Under the pieces are notes generated by a model. That model did no database searches, was not told the origin of the DNA, and worked only from the letters and a program-made list of their open reading frames with translations. A DNA stretch of 64,000 nucleotides from Callipepla californica brunnescens (Eukaryota; Chordata; Aves; Galliformes; Odontophoridae): positions 248,001 through 312,000 of the forward strand of contig JALIRH010000152.1 of the NCBI GenBank assembly GCA_023055505.1, written 5' to 3'. The translations under genes and the position numbers were made by a program. This document shows positions 47,633 to 60,440 of the stretch, piece by piece (the stretch's first letter is position 1; every line of letters starts with the position of its first letter).

Positions 47633-47748
47633 AAAATTCATAGATTCATAGATACATTAGGTTGGAAAGGACCTACAAGATCATCTAGTCCAACCTTCCT
47701 CACACCACCATCCCTACCCACCAAGCTACTAAATCAAATCCCTGTGGC
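47633..47748 (-). mobile_element. CR1 LINE 3' tail fragment
   Basis: ATTCATAGATTCATAG followed by TTAGGTTGGAAAGGACC and AAGATCATCTAGTCCAACC is the reverse complement of the avian CR1 3' end with its short terminal repeat. It is 5' truncated after about 115 bp, typical of CR1, with the octamer array on both sides. Confidence 0.88.
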
Positions 47749-48230
47749 CATCTCTCATTGTGACATTCACTCATTCTCACATTCTGATAGTTTGACAGTC
47801 TCTCTTGGTGACATTTTGAGGTTCTCTCGTTGTGACATTGTGATATTCTGACCTTCTGATGTTCTGACATTTTGACATTATAGCATTGTGACACTCTGAC
47901 ATTCTCTCCTTGTGACATTCTGACATTCCGATATTTTGACTTTCTCTCATTACCACATTCTGACATTCTGAAACTGTGGGAATCTGTCATTCTGACATTC
48001 TGTCATTGTGATATTTGGACTTTGTGACATTTTGACATTTTGAAGTTCTGACATTCTGAGATCCTCTCATTGTGACACTGTGACATTGTCATTCACTTGG
48101 TGTTATTATCTCTCATTGTGACGTTGTGACATTTTGATATTCCCCGATTTTCTAATTGCGACATTCTGACATTCGGTCATTGTGATGTTCTCACTTTTTC
48201 ATATTCTCTCATTGTGACGTTTTGACACAG

Positions 48231-49147
48231 TGTCACGCTCCAAAATAAAGGAGGGAGATGAGGTTCTTTATATGTATGTGTATACCCGATGGTGAGATTA
48301 AAAGGCAATGGTTCAAATGTTAGCCCAACCAGTTTATTACAATAAGTAGTTTTTTAGGGATATGGGGAAGGGAAGATGGGTGATAGAAAAGAGATGAAAA
48401 GCGAAGAGACTTGGCAGAAAGCAAGAAAGAGAGAGCATCAGCACCGTGGATCTGGCGAGGTCCGTAGTCCGTTGGTCTCAGGAATTCGTCTGGTCTCCGC
48501 GGGGGATGGGAGAAAGCCGGGAAGTTTTGCAGCAAGCAGGCGCTGTGCAGGGGGGTTCTTCCAAAGAGGTTTTTCCCTCAGGAAAGTCTCTTCTTCAAAG
48601 TCTTTGGTTTAGTGGTGTCGAGAAAACCAACTGAGCAACTCGACACACCAATGAGTTCTGTCAAGCGGCGCGCTGGGTACATGGGGGATTGCTTCACCAA
48701 ACATGCGCACGTAAGAGAGAAATGAATAGCTATTTAAAGGTATAGCACATGCATATTCATCACATTCCAGACTCTGGTTATCGAGGGGATTAAACCTAAA
48801 GGTCAGTTTTGCTTTAAATTTTCAAACCTTGAAGGAGAAAAGCTCCTCACCATTCATGTGGGTGTTTTGTTTTAAGAGAGGCTTGTCTTGTAGGGACAAC
48901 AGGGTGTCTATCCTGCTTTCTTTAGCTGCCTCCGTGTTCTGGCATTAGTTTGATTTGTGCCCACCCAACACATCTGGCCCAACAGATAAATCAACAGGAG
49001 TAGTACTTTCGGTGCCATACAAGTATTATTGTCCTTTGTGATGATCAGCTTCTCCAAGCAGTTGTCAATTAGAGTCTTCTAGCCAGAAAGACCTCATGAA
49101 GCAAGCTTTGAGACAACAAAAGTCAAAAACAGTTGCTGTCTTTCACA
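48231..49147 (-). mobile_element. 917-bp solo LTR with a 5-bp target duplication
   Basis: The ends are TGTCACGC and TTTCACA, flanked by CACAG at 48226-48230 and 49148-49152. The related uninterrupted array sequence is seen near 46597-46640 (GACACAGTCATATTCCCT), which fits a precise insertion. On minus there is a TATA-like TTTAAATAGC near 48735 and an AATAAA near 48333, so the LTR reads right to left. No internal retroviral sequence remains. It differs from the two other LTR families in the window. Confidence 0.85.
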
Positions 49148-50130
49148 CACAGTCATATTCCCTGAATTTTAATTGGGAGGTTGTGACGATTTGACATTCT
49201 GACATTAAGACATTCTGACATCATGACATTCTCCCTTTCTCACATTCTGACATGTTGACATTGTGACATTCTAATATTCTCTCATTGTGACATTGTGACA
49301 TTCTGACATTCTTATATTCTCACCTTCTGATGTTCTGGCATTCTGACAATCTGCCATAGTGACATTCTGACATTGTGATATTGTGATATTATGACATTGT
49401 GGCTTTGTGACTTTGTGATATTCTCGCAGTGTCAAATTCTGTGATTCTGACATTCTGATATTGTGACATCGTGGCATTTTGGGAATCTGGCATAGTGATA
49501 TTGTGATATTCTCACATTTTGTCATTCTGACATTCTGACAATCTGATATTGTGACATTCTCAGATTGTTACATTGCTGCGTTCTGAAATTCTCTCATTGT
49601 GACATTGTGAAGTTGTGAAATTCTGACATTCTGACATTATGATGTGATGTCTTTGTTACATTCTGAGATTGTGCCAATGTTACATTCTTCTATTCAGATA
49701 CATTGTGACATTCTCAACTTAGGACATTCTGATATTCTTGCATTCTGACGTTGTGACATTCTGACATTCTGAAATTCGGACATTCTCACATAATCACATT
49801 CTGACATCATTTCGTTCTCACATTCTGACATTCTGTTATTCTGACATTCTCATATTCTCACTTTGTGACATTGTGACGTTCTGACATCCTCACGTACTGA
49901 CATTCTGAAAATGCGACCTTCTGACATTGTGACACTGTAATATTCTGACTGTGAAATTTTTACCTTCTGGTATTGTGACAGTCTTTCATTTTTGCATTGT
50001 GACATTCTGACACTGTGACATTTTTAGATTCTCACATTGTGATATTTTGGCATTGTGAAATTCTAACCTTGTGACACTGACATTCTGACATTGTGATACT
50101 TTGATATTGTGACTGTCACATTCTGACACC

Positions 50131-53100
50131 GTTAGGGTAGGGTTAGGGTTAGGTTTAAGGGGTAGGGTAGGGATGGGGTAGGGTTAGGGTTAGATAATGG
50201 TTAGGGTAAGTATTAGGGTCAGGGTTAAAGGGTAGGGTGTGAGGTAGGGTTAGGGTTTTAGGGTTAGGGTAGGGTTAGGGTAGGGTTAGGGTAGGGTTTA
50301 GGGTTAGGGTGTAGGGTTAGGGTAAGGGTAGGGTTAGGGTTAGGGGTTAAGGTTAGGGGTTAGGGTCAGGGGTTAGGTTTAGGGATAGGGTCAGGGTTAG
50401 GGTTAGAATTAGGGTAGGGTTAGGTTTAGGGTAAGGGTTAGGGTTAGGGTAGGGTAAGGGTTAGGGTTAGGGTTGGGTAAGGGTTAGGGGTAGGATTACG
50501 GGTAGGGTTAGTGTTACAGTTAGGGTCCATCAATAGGGTTAGCAAAGGGTTAGGTGTTAGGGTTAGGGGTTAGGGTTAGGGGTTAGGGTTAGGGTAGAAC
50601 TAGGGTCCATCAATACGGTTATGGTAGGGTTAGGGTTTAGGGTTAGGGTAGGGTTAGGGTTAGAGTAGAATTAGGGTTAGATTGGAGGGTTAGGGTAGGG
50701 TTAGGGTTAAGGGTTAGGGTTAAGGGTTAGGGTAGGGTTAGAGATAGGTAAGGGTTAGGGTAAGGGTTAGGGATAGGGTAAGGGTTAGGGTTAGGGTAGG
50801 GCTAGGGTTAGGGATAGGTAAGGGTTAGGGTAAGGGTTAGTGTAGGGGTAGGGGTATGGGTAGGGTTAGGGTAGGGTTAGGGTTAGGGTTGGATTAGAAT
50901 TTTCGGTAAGGGTTAGGGTTAGGAGTTAGGGTCAGTGTCAGGGTTAGGGCTTAGCGTTAGGGATAGGGTAAGAGTTAGGGTAGGGTTAGTGTTAGGGTTA
51001 GAGTTAGGGTAAGGGTAGGTTTAGGGTAAGGTTAGGGTTTGGGTTAGGGGTTAGGGCTAGGGTAGGGTTAGGTCTAGGGTAGGGCTAGGGTAGGGTTAGG
51101 GGTTTGTGTTAGGGTTAGGGGCAGGGTTAGGGTTAGGATTAGGGTAGGGTTTGGGTTAGGTAAGGGTTTGGGGTTAGGGCTTATGGGTTGGGGTTAGGGG
51201 TTAGGGTCACGGTTAGGGTAGGGTAAGGTTAGGGTTAGGGTTAGTGTTAGGGTTATGGTTAGGGGTTAGGGTAAATGTTAGGGTAGGGTTAGGGTAGGGT
51301 TAGGGTTAGGTAAGGGTTAGGGTAGGGTTAAGGAGGGTTAAGGGTAGGGTTTGAGTCAGGGGTAGGGTAGGGTTAGGGTTAGGGTAGGGTTAGGGGTTAG
51401 TGTTAGGGTAGAATTAGGGTTAGATTTGAGGGTTAGTGTAGGGTTAGGGTTAGGTAAGGGATAGGGTTAGGGTTAGGGTTAGGTGTTAGGGTAGGGTTAG
51501 GGTAGGGTTAGGGATAGGTAAGGGTTAGGGTCAGGGATAGGGTTAGGGTCAGTGTTAGGGTTAGGGTATGGTTAGGGTTAGGGCAGGGTTAGGGTAGGGC
51601 TAGGGTTAAGGGTTAGGGTTAAAATTAGGGGTTAGGGGTTAGGGCTAGGGTAGGGTTAGGGGTTAGTGTGAGGGTTAGGGGCAGGGTTAGGGTTAGGGTA
51701 GGGTTGGGGTTAGGGGCAGGGTTAGGGTTAGGGCTTAGGGGTTGGGGTTAGGGGTTAGGGTCACGGTTAGTGCAGGGTTAGGGTTAGTGTTAGGGTAAGG
51801 GTTAGGGTAGGGTTAGGGGTTAGGGTAGGGTTAGTTTTAGTGTTAGTGTTATGGTTAGGTAAGGGTTAGGGGTTAGGGTAAATGTTAGGGTAGTGTTAGG
51901 GTTAGGGTAGGGTTAGGGTTAGGTAAGGGTTAGGGTAGGGTTAAAGTCAGGGTTAAGGGTAGGGTTTGAGTCAGGGTTAGGTTTAGGGTGGGGTTAGGGT
52001 TAGGGTAGAATTAGGGTTAGATTTGAGGGTTAGTGTAGGGATAGGGTTAGGTAAGGGATAGGGTTAGGGTTAGGGGTTAGGGTAAGTGTTAGAGTAGGGT
52101 TAGGGTTAAGGGTTAGGGTAGGGTTAGGGATAGGTAAGGGTTAGGGTCAGGGATAGGGTTAGGGTCAGTGTTAGGGTTAGGGTATGGTTAGGGTTAGGGT
52201 AGGGCTAGGGTTAAGGGTTAGGGTTAAAATTAGTGGTTAGGGGTTAGGGCTAGGGTAGGGTTAGGGGTTAGTGTGAGGGTTAGGGGCAGGGTTAGGGTTA
52301 GGGTAGGGTTGGGGTTAGGGGCAGGGTTAGGGTTAGGGCTTAGGTGTTGGGGTTGGGGGTTAGGGTCACGGTTAGTGCAGGGTTAGGGTTAGTGTTAGGG
52401 AAAGGGTTAGGGTAGGGTTAGGGGTTAGGGTAGGGTTAGTTTTAGTATTAGTGTTATGGTTAGGTAAGGTTTAAAGGTTAGGGTAAATGTTAGGGTAGTG
52501 TTAGGGTAAGGGTTATGGTAGGGTTAGGGTCGGGGTTAAGGGTAGGGTTTGAGTCAGGGTTAGGGTTAGGGTAGGGTTAGGGGTTAGGGTTAGGGTAGAA
52601 TTAGGGTTAGATTTGAGGGTTAGTGTAGGGTTAGGGTTAGGGGTTAGGGTAAGGGTTAGGGTAGGGTTCGGGTTAAGGGTTAGGGTAGGGTTAGGGATAG
52701 GTAAGGGTTAGAGTAAGGGTTAAGGTCAGGGATAGGGGTAGGGTCAGTGTTAGGGTTAGGGTATGGTTAGGGTAAGGGGCAGGGTTAGGGTTAGGGTAGG
52801 GTTAGGGTTAGGGGTTAGGGTTAAAATTAGGGGTTAGGGCTAGGGTAGGGTTAGGTGTTAGGGGCAGGGTTAGGGTTAGGGTGGGGTTAGGGCTTAGGAG
52901 TTAGGGTTAGGGCTTAGGGGTTGGGGTTAAGGGTTAGGGTTAGGGTTAGGTTTAGTGTTAGGGTTATGGTCAGGTAAGGGTTAGGGTAAGGGTTAGGGGT
53001 TAGGGTAAATGTTAGGGTAGTGTTAGGGTAGTGTTAGGGTGAGGGTTAGGGTAGGGTTAGGGTTAGGGTACGGTTAGGGTAAGTGTTATGGTTAGGGTAG

Positions 53101-56100
53101 GGTTAGGGGTAGGTTTTGGGTCCATCAATAGGGTTAGGGTTAGTTTAGATTAGGGTTAGTGTAGGGTTAGTGTTAGGGTTAGGGTTTAGGGTTAGGGGTT
53201 AAGATTAGGGGTTAGGGTTAGGGTAGGGTTAGGGGTTACGTTAAGGGTTAGGGTTAGGGGTTAGGGTCAGGGTAAGTGTTAGGGTTAGAGTTAGGGTAGG
53301 GTTTGGTTTAGGGTAAGGGTTAGGGTAGGGTTAGGGTTGGGTTAGGGTTAGGGTAGGGTTAGGGTAACGGTTTAGGGTAGCGTCAGGGGTTAATGTTAGG
53401 ATAAGGGTTAGGGTAGGGTTAGGGGTTAGGGTTAAGGTTAGGGTAAGGGTAGGGTTAGGGATAGGGTTGGGGTTAGGGTAGGGTTAGGGTAGGGCTAGGG
53501 TTAGGGTTAGGGTTATGGTAAGGGTTAGGGCAGGGTTAGGGTTAAGGTTAGGGTAAGGGTAGGGTTAGGGTAGGGCTAGGGTTAGGGTTAGGGTTATGGT
53601 AAGGGTTAGGGCAGAGTTAGGTTTAGTGTTAGGGTAGGGTTAGGGATAGGTAAGGGTTAGGGTTAGGGTCAGGGATAGGGTAGGGTTAGGCTTAGGGTAG
53701 GGCTAGATTTAGGGGTTAGGGGTAGGGGTATGGGTAAGGGTTAGGGTAGGGTTAGGGATAGGTAAGGGTTAGGGTAAGGGTTAGGGTTAGCGTCAGGGAT
53801 GGGGGTAGGGTCAGTGTTAGGGTTAGGGTATGGTTAGTGTAAGGGGTAGGGTTAGGGTAGGGCTAGGGTTAGTGTTAGGGTTAAAATTAGGGGTTAGAAG
53901 TTAGGGCTAGGGTAGGGTTAGGGGTTAGTATTAGGGTTATGGGCAGGGTAAGGGTTAGGGTAGGGTTGGGGTTAGGGTTAGGGCTTAGGGGTTGGGGTTA
54001 GGGTTTAGGGTCACGGTTAGGGTAGGGTTAGGGTTAGTGTTAGGGTAAGGGTTAGGGTAGGGTTAGGGGTTAGAGTAGGGTTAGTTTTAGTGTTAGGGTT
54101 ATGGTTAGGTAAGGGTTAGGGTAAGGGTTAGGGGTTAGGGTAAATGTTAGGGTTAGGGTAGGGTTAGGGTTAGGTAAGGGTTAGGGTAGGGTTAGGGTCA
54201 GGGTTAAGGGTAGGGTTTGAGTCAGGGTTAGGGTCAGGGTTAGGGCTAGGGTACGGTTAGGTTAAGTGTTATGGTTAGGGTAGGGTTAGGGTTAGGTTTT
54301 GGGTCCATCAATAGGGTTAGGGTTAGTTTAGATTAGGGTTAGTGTAGGGTTAGTGTTAGGGTTAGGGGTTAGGGTTAAGGTAGAATTAGGGTCCATCAAT
54401 AGGGTTATGGTAGGATTAGGGTTAGGGTTAGGGGTTAGGGTTAGAGTAGAATTAGGGTTAGATTGGAGGGTTAGGGTAGGGTTAGGGTAGGGTTAGGGTA
54501 GGGTTAGGGTTAGGGTTAGGGTAGGGTTAGAGATGGGTAAGGGTTAGGGTAGGGTTAGGGTCAGGGTCAGGGTTAAGGGTAGGGTTTGAGTGAGGGTTAG
54601 GGTAGGGTAAGGGTCAGGGTTAAGGGTTGGGTTTGAGTCAGGGTTAGTGTTAGGGTTAGGGTTTAGGGTTAGGAGTTACGGTAAGTGTTAGGGTTAGAGG
54701 TTAGGGTCAGGGATAGGGTCAATGTTAGGGTTAGGGTAAGGGTTAGGGTTAGGGGTTAAGTTTAGGGTAGGGTTAGGGTTAGGGTAGGGTTATGGTAAGG
54801 AATCAGTAGGGTTTGGGTTAGAGTTAGGGTTAGGGATCTGGTGGGTTGGGGTTAGGGTTTAAGGTTAGGGTTAGGTTTAGGGTAGGGTTAGGGTAGGGTT
54901 AAGGTTTAGGGTTAGGGTTAGGGATAGGTAAGGGTTAGGGTAAGGGATAGGGTTAGGGTGAGGGGTAGGGTTAGGGTAGGGCTACGGTTAGGGTTAGGGG
55001 TTAGGGTTAGGGTAGTGTTAGGGTTAGGGTGAGGGGTAGGGTTAGGGGTTAGGGTTAGGGGTTAGGGTTAGGGTAGTGTTAGGGTTAGGTTAGGGGTAGG
55101 GGTAGGGGTATGGGTAGGGTTAGGGTAGGGTTAGGGTTAGGGTTGGATTAGAATTTACGGTAAGGGTTAGGGTTAGTGGTTAGGGTCAGTGTCAGGGTTA
55201 GGGGTTAGGGTTAGGGATAGGGTAAGAGTTAGGGTTAGGGTTAGAGTTAGGGTAGGGTTATAGTTAGGTTTAGGGTAGGGTTAGGGTAAGGGTAGAGTTA
55301 GAGTAGGTTTAGGGTAAGGGTAGGGTAGTGTTAGGGTAGGGTATGGGTTAGGGATTAGGGCTAGGGTAGGGTTAGGGGTTAGTGTTAGGTTTAGGGTTAG
55401 GGTAGGGTTGTGGTTAGGGTTAGGGTAGGGTTGGGGTTAGGGACAGGGTTAGGGTTTGGGCTTACGGGTTGGGGATAGGGGTTAGGGTCACGGTTAGGGT
55501 AGGGTTAGGTTAGGTTTAGGGTTAGTGTTAGGGTTATGGTTAGGTAAGGGTTAGGGTAAATGTTAGGGTAGGGTTAGGGTTAGGGTTAGGGTTATGGGTT
55601 AGGGGTAGGTAAGGGTTAGGTTAGGGTTAGGGTCAGGGTCACGGTTAAGGGTAGGGTTTGAGTCAGGGTTAGGGGTAGGGTTAGGGTAGGGTTAGGGATA
55701 GGTAAGGGTTAGGGTAAGGGTTAGGGTTAGGGATAGGTTAGAGTTAGGGTTAGGGTAGGGCTAGATGTAGGGGTTAGGGATAGGGGTATGGTTAGGATTA
55801 GGGTAGGGTTAGGGATAGGTAAGGGTTAGGGTAAGGGTTAGGGATAGGGTAGGGTTAGGCTTAGGGTAGGGCTAGATTTAGGGGTTAGGGGTAGGGGTAT
55901 GGGTAAGGGTTAGGGTAGGGTTAGGGTTAAGGGTTAGAGTAGGGTTAGGGATAGGTAAGGGTTAGGGTAAGGGTTAGGGTTAGGGTCAGGGATGGTGTAG
56001 GGTCAGTTTTAGGGTTAGGGTATGGTTAGTGTAAGGGGTAGGGGTAGGGTTAGGGTAGGGCTAGGGTTAGTGTTAGGGTTAAAATTAGGGGTTAGGAGTT

Positions 56101-59100
56101 AGGGCTAGGGTAGGGTTAGGGGTTAGTGTTAGGGTTAGGGTAGGGTTGGGGTTAGGGTTAGGGTTGGGTTGGGGTTAGGGGCAGGGTTAGGGTTAGGGCT
56201 TTGGGGTTGGGGTTAGGGGTTAGGGTCACGGTTAGGGTAGGTTTAGGGTTAGTGTTAGGGTAAGGGTTAGGGTAGGGTTAGGGGTTAGAGTAGGGTTAGT
56301 TTTAGTGTTAGGGTTATGGTTAGGTAAGGGTTAGGGGTTAGGGTAAATGTTAGGGTAGTGTTAGGGTAGGGTTAGGGTTAGGTAAGGGTTAGGGTAGGGT
56401 TAGGGTCAGGGTTAAGGGTAGGGTTTGAGTCAGGGTTAGGGTCAGGGTTAGGGTTAGGGTACGGTTAGGTTAAGTGTTATGGTTAGTGTAGGGTTAGGGT
56501 TAGGTTTTGGGTCCATCAATAGGGTTAGGGTTAGTTTAGATTAGGGTTAGGGTAAGGGTTTAGGGTTAGGGGTTAAGGTTAGGGGTTAGGGTTAGGGTAG
56601 GGTTAGGGGTTACTGTAAGGGTTAGGGTTAGGGGTTAGGGTCAGGGTAAGGGTTAGGGTTAGAGTTAGGGTAGGGTTTGGTTTAGGGTAAGGGTTAGGGT
56701 AGGGTTAGGGTTGGGTTAGGGTTAGGGTAGGGTTAGGGTTAGGGGTTAGGGTAGCGTCAGGGGTTAAGGTTAGGATAAGGGTTAGGGTAGGGTTAGGGTT
56801 AAGGTTAGGGTAAGGGTAGGGTTAGGGATAGGGTTGGGGTTAGGGTTAGGGTAGGGTTAGGGTAGGGCTAGGGTTAGGGTTAGGGTTATGGTAAGGGTTA
56901 GGGCAGGGTTAGGGTTAAGGTTAGGGTAAGGGTAGGGTTAGGGATAGGGTTGGGGTTAGGGTAGGGCTAGGGTTAGAGTTAGGGTTATGGTAAGGGTTAG
57001 GGCAGGGTTAGGGTTAGTGTTAGGGTAAGGGTTAGGGATAGGTAAGGGTCAGGGTTAGGGTCAATGTTAGGGTAAGGGTTAGGGTAGGGTTAGTGTTAGG
57101 GTTGGGTTGGGATTAGGGTAGGGTTAGGCTTAGGGGTTAGGGTAGAGTCAGGGGTTACGGTTAGGATAAGGGTTAGGGTTAGGGTAGGGTTAAAGTTGGG
57201 GTTAGGAATAGGGTTAGGGTTAGGTTAGAGTTAGGGTAGGGTTAGGGTAAGGAATCAGTAGGGTTAGGGTTAGAGTTAGGGTTAGGGATCTGGTGGGTTA
57301 GGGTTAGGGTTTAAGGTTAGGGTTAGGTTTAGGGTAGGGTTAGGGTAGGATTAAGGTTTAGGGTTAGGGTTAGGTTTAGGGGTTAGGGTAGGGCTAGGGT
57401 TAGGGGTTAGGTGTTGGGTTAGTGTAGGGTTAGGGGTATGGGTAGGGTTAGGGTTAGGGGTTAGGGTATGGTCAGGGGTTACGGTTAGGTTAAGGTTTAG
57501 GGTTAGAGTAGGGTTAGGAGTTAGGGTTAGGGTTAAGGATAGGGTTGGGGTTAGGGTTAGGGTAGGGCTAGTGTTAGGTTAGGGTTAGGTGTTTGGGTCA
57601 GGGTTAGTGTAGGGTTAATGTTAGGGTAGGGGTTAGGATTAGGTTTATGGTAAGGGTTAGGGTAGGGTTAGGGTAAGAGTTAGGGAAAGGTAAGGGTTAG
57701 GGTAAGGGTTAGGGTTAGGGTCAGTGTTAGGGTCAGGGTTAGGCTTATAGTATGGTTAGGGTAAGGGTTAGGGGTTAGGGTAGGGGTAGGGGTAAGGGTA
57801 TGGGTATGGGTAGGGTTAAGGTAAGGGTAGGGTTAGGGTTAGGTTTGGATTAGAGGTTACGGTAAGGGTTAGGGTTAGGTGTTAGAGTCAGTGTCAGGGT
57901 TAGGGTTAGGGTAGGGTTAGTGTTAGGGTAAGGTTTAGGGTTAGGGTTATGGTAAGCGTTAGGGTTAGAGTTAGGGTAGGGTTAGGGTAGGGTTAGGGTT
58001 AGGGTAGGGTTTGGGTTAGTGGTTAGGGTTAAGGTTAGGGGTTAGGGCTGGGTAGGTTTAGGGCTAGGGTAGGGTTGGGTTTAGGGTTAGGGTGGGGTAA
58101 GGGTTAGGTGCAGGATAAGGGCTTAGGGGTTGGGGTTAGGGGTTAGGATTAGGGTAGGGTTAGGGTAAGGGTAAGGGTTAGGGTAGGGTAAGGGTTAGGG
58201 TTTACGGTAGGGTTAGGGTTAGTGTTAGGGTAGGGTTATGGTTAAGTAAGGGTTAGGGTTAGGGTAAAGGTTAGGGTAGGGTTAGGGTTAGGTTTAAGGG
58301 GTAGGGTTAGGGTTAGATAATGTTTATGGTAAGTATTAGGGTCAGGGTTACGGGTAGGGTGTGAGTCAGGGTTAGGGTTTTAGGGTTAGAGTAGGGTTAG
58401 GGTTAGGTTTTGGGTCGATCAATAGGGTTAGGGTTAGATTAGGGTAGGGTTAGGATAGGGTTAGGGTAGGGTTTGTGTTAGGGTTAGGGTGTAGGGTTAG
58501 GGTTAGGGTAGGGTTAGGGTTAGGGGTTAAGGTTAGGGGTTAGTGTTAGGGTAGGGTAGGGGTAGGGTTAGGGTAGGGTAAGGGTTAGGGGTTAGGATTA
58601 GGGTTAAGGTGTTAGGAGTTAGGGTTAGGGTAGGGTTAGGGTTAGGGTTAGGGTTAGAATAGGGTAAGGGTTAGGGGTAGGGTTACGGGTAGGGTTAGGG
58701 TAAAGTTAGGGTTAGGGTTCCGGTTACGGTTAGGGTCCATCAATAGGGTTAGGGTTTAGGGTTAGGGGTTAGGGTTAGGTGTATGTGTAGGGGTAGGGTT
58801 AGTGTTAGGGTTAGGGTTAGGGTTAGGTTGGATTAGGGTTAGGGTTAGGGTTGGGTAAGGGTTAGGGGTAGGATTACGGGTAGGGTTAGTGTTATGGTTA
58901 GGGTCCATCAATAGGGTTAGGCAAGGTTTAGGGTTAGGGTTAGGTGTTAGGGTAAGGGGTTAGGGTTAGGGTAGGGTTAGGGTCCATCAATAGGGTTATG
59001 GTAGGGTTAGGGTTATGGATAGGGTTAGAGTTAGGGTAGGGTTAGAGTTAGGGTTACGGTAGCGTTAGGGTAAGGGTAGAGTTAGGGTAGGTTTATGGTA

Positions 59101-60440
59101 AGGGTAGGGTAGTGTTAGGGTAGGGTATGGGTTAGGGGTTAGGGTTAAGGTTAGGGGTTAGGGCTCAGGTAGGGTTAGGGGTTAGTGTTAGGGTTAGGGG
59201 CAGGGTTAGGGTTAGGGTAGGGTTGGGGTTAGGGTTAGGGTAGGGTTGGGGTTAGGGACAGGGTTATGGTTTGGGCTTACGGGTTGGGGATAGGGGTTAG
59301 GGTCACGGTTAGGGTAGGGTTAGGTTAGGTTTAGGGTTAGTGTTAGGGTTATGGTTAGGTAAGGGTTAGGGGTTAGGGTAAATGTTAGGGTAGGGTTAGG
59401 GTTGGGTTAGGGTTAGTGTTAGGGTTAGGGTTATGGCTTAGGGGTAGGTAAGGGTTAGGGTAGGGTTAGGGTCAGGGTCAGGGTTAAGGGTAGGGTTTGA
59501 GTCAGGGTCAGGGTTAGGGTTAGCATAGGGTTAGGGTAGGGTTAGGTGTTAGGGTAGGGTTAGGGTTAGTGTTAGAGCTATGGTTAGGTAGGGGTTAGGG
59601 TAAGGGTTAGGGCTTAGGGTAAATGTTAGGGTAGGTTTAGGGTTAAGGATTAGGGTAGAGTTAGGGTTAGGTAAGGGTTAGGGTATGGTTAGGGTCAGGG
59701 TTAAGGGTAGGGTTAGGGTTAGGGTAGAATTAGGGTTAGATTTGAGGGTTACTGTAGGGTTAGGGTAGGGTTAGGGGTTAGGGTAAGGGTTAGGGTTGGA
59801 TTAGAATTTACGGTAAGGGTTAGGGTTAGGGGTTAGGGTCAGTATTAGGGTTAGGGGTTAGGGTTAGGGATATGGTAAGAGTTAGGGTAGGGTTAGGGTA
59901 GGGTTAGAGTTAGGGTAGGGTTAGTGTTAGGGTTAGGGTACGTTTAGGGTTTGGGTAAGGGTTAGGGTGAGGGTTGGTGTTAGGGTAGGATTAGGGTTAG
60001 GTTCAGGGTTAGGGTAGTGTTAGGGTTTAGGGTTAGGGTTAGGGTATGGTTAGGGGTTAGGGTTGGGGTAAGGGTTAGGTTAGGGTTAGGGTTAGGGGGT
60101 TAGGGTTAGGGGATTAGTGTTAGGGTTAGGGGTTAGGGTTAGGGTTAGGGTGAGGGTTGGTGTTAGGGTAGGATTAGGGTTAGGTTCAGGGTTAGGGTAG
60201 TGTTAGGGTTCAGGGTTAGGGTTGTGGTAAGGTTTAGGGGATTAGTGTTAGGGGTTAGGGTAGGGTTAGGGTTAGGATTGGGATTAGGTTTAGGTTAGGG
60301 TTATGGTTAGGGTTAGGATAGGGTTAATGTAGGGTTAGGGTTAGTGATAGAGTAAGACTTAGTGTTAGGGTTATGGTAAAAGTTAGGGATTGGGATACGG
60401 TTAGATTTAGGGTTAAGAATAGGGTTCGGGTTTGATTAGG
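50131..60440. repeat. 10-kb TTAGGG-variant array with higher-order structure
   Basis: The array is dominated by TTAGGG, TTAGGGG, GTAGGG and TAAGGG units; long perfect hexamer runs are rarer than at 1560-2960. The island GGGTCCATCAATA (once GGGTCGATCAATA) recurs at 50523, 50603, 53118, 54301, 54389, 56509, 58412, 58733, 58900 and 58980. The pair at 50523/50603 and its flanks are repeated at 58900/58980, an offset of about 8.38 kb. Another marker, GAATTAGGGTTAGATTTGAG, recurs about every 590 bp near 51411, 52008 and 52597. No gene is seen. Confidence 0.93.

Larger units (their letters stand above)
44608..50130. repeat. 8-bp GACATTCT/GACATTGT satellite
   Basis: The array is built from octamers GACATTCT, GACATTGT, CACATTCT and GATATTCT with frequent one-base slips. 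Larger segments recur, for example TGACATTAAGACATTC at about 45424, 46051, 46657 and 49200, giving a loose higher-order pattern. Three insertions interrupt it at 46884-47216, 47633-47748 and 48231-49147. Minus-strand ORFs with repeating Met-Ser-Gln-Cys-His-Asn-Val are translations of the octamer. A short transition (44591-44607) joins it to the 11-bp array. Confidence 0.93.

Noticed and set aside
44840..49525. Minus ORFs with Met-Ser-Gln-Cys-His-Asn repeats
   Set aside because: They are translations of the 8-bp satellite, with period 8 residues in all frames.
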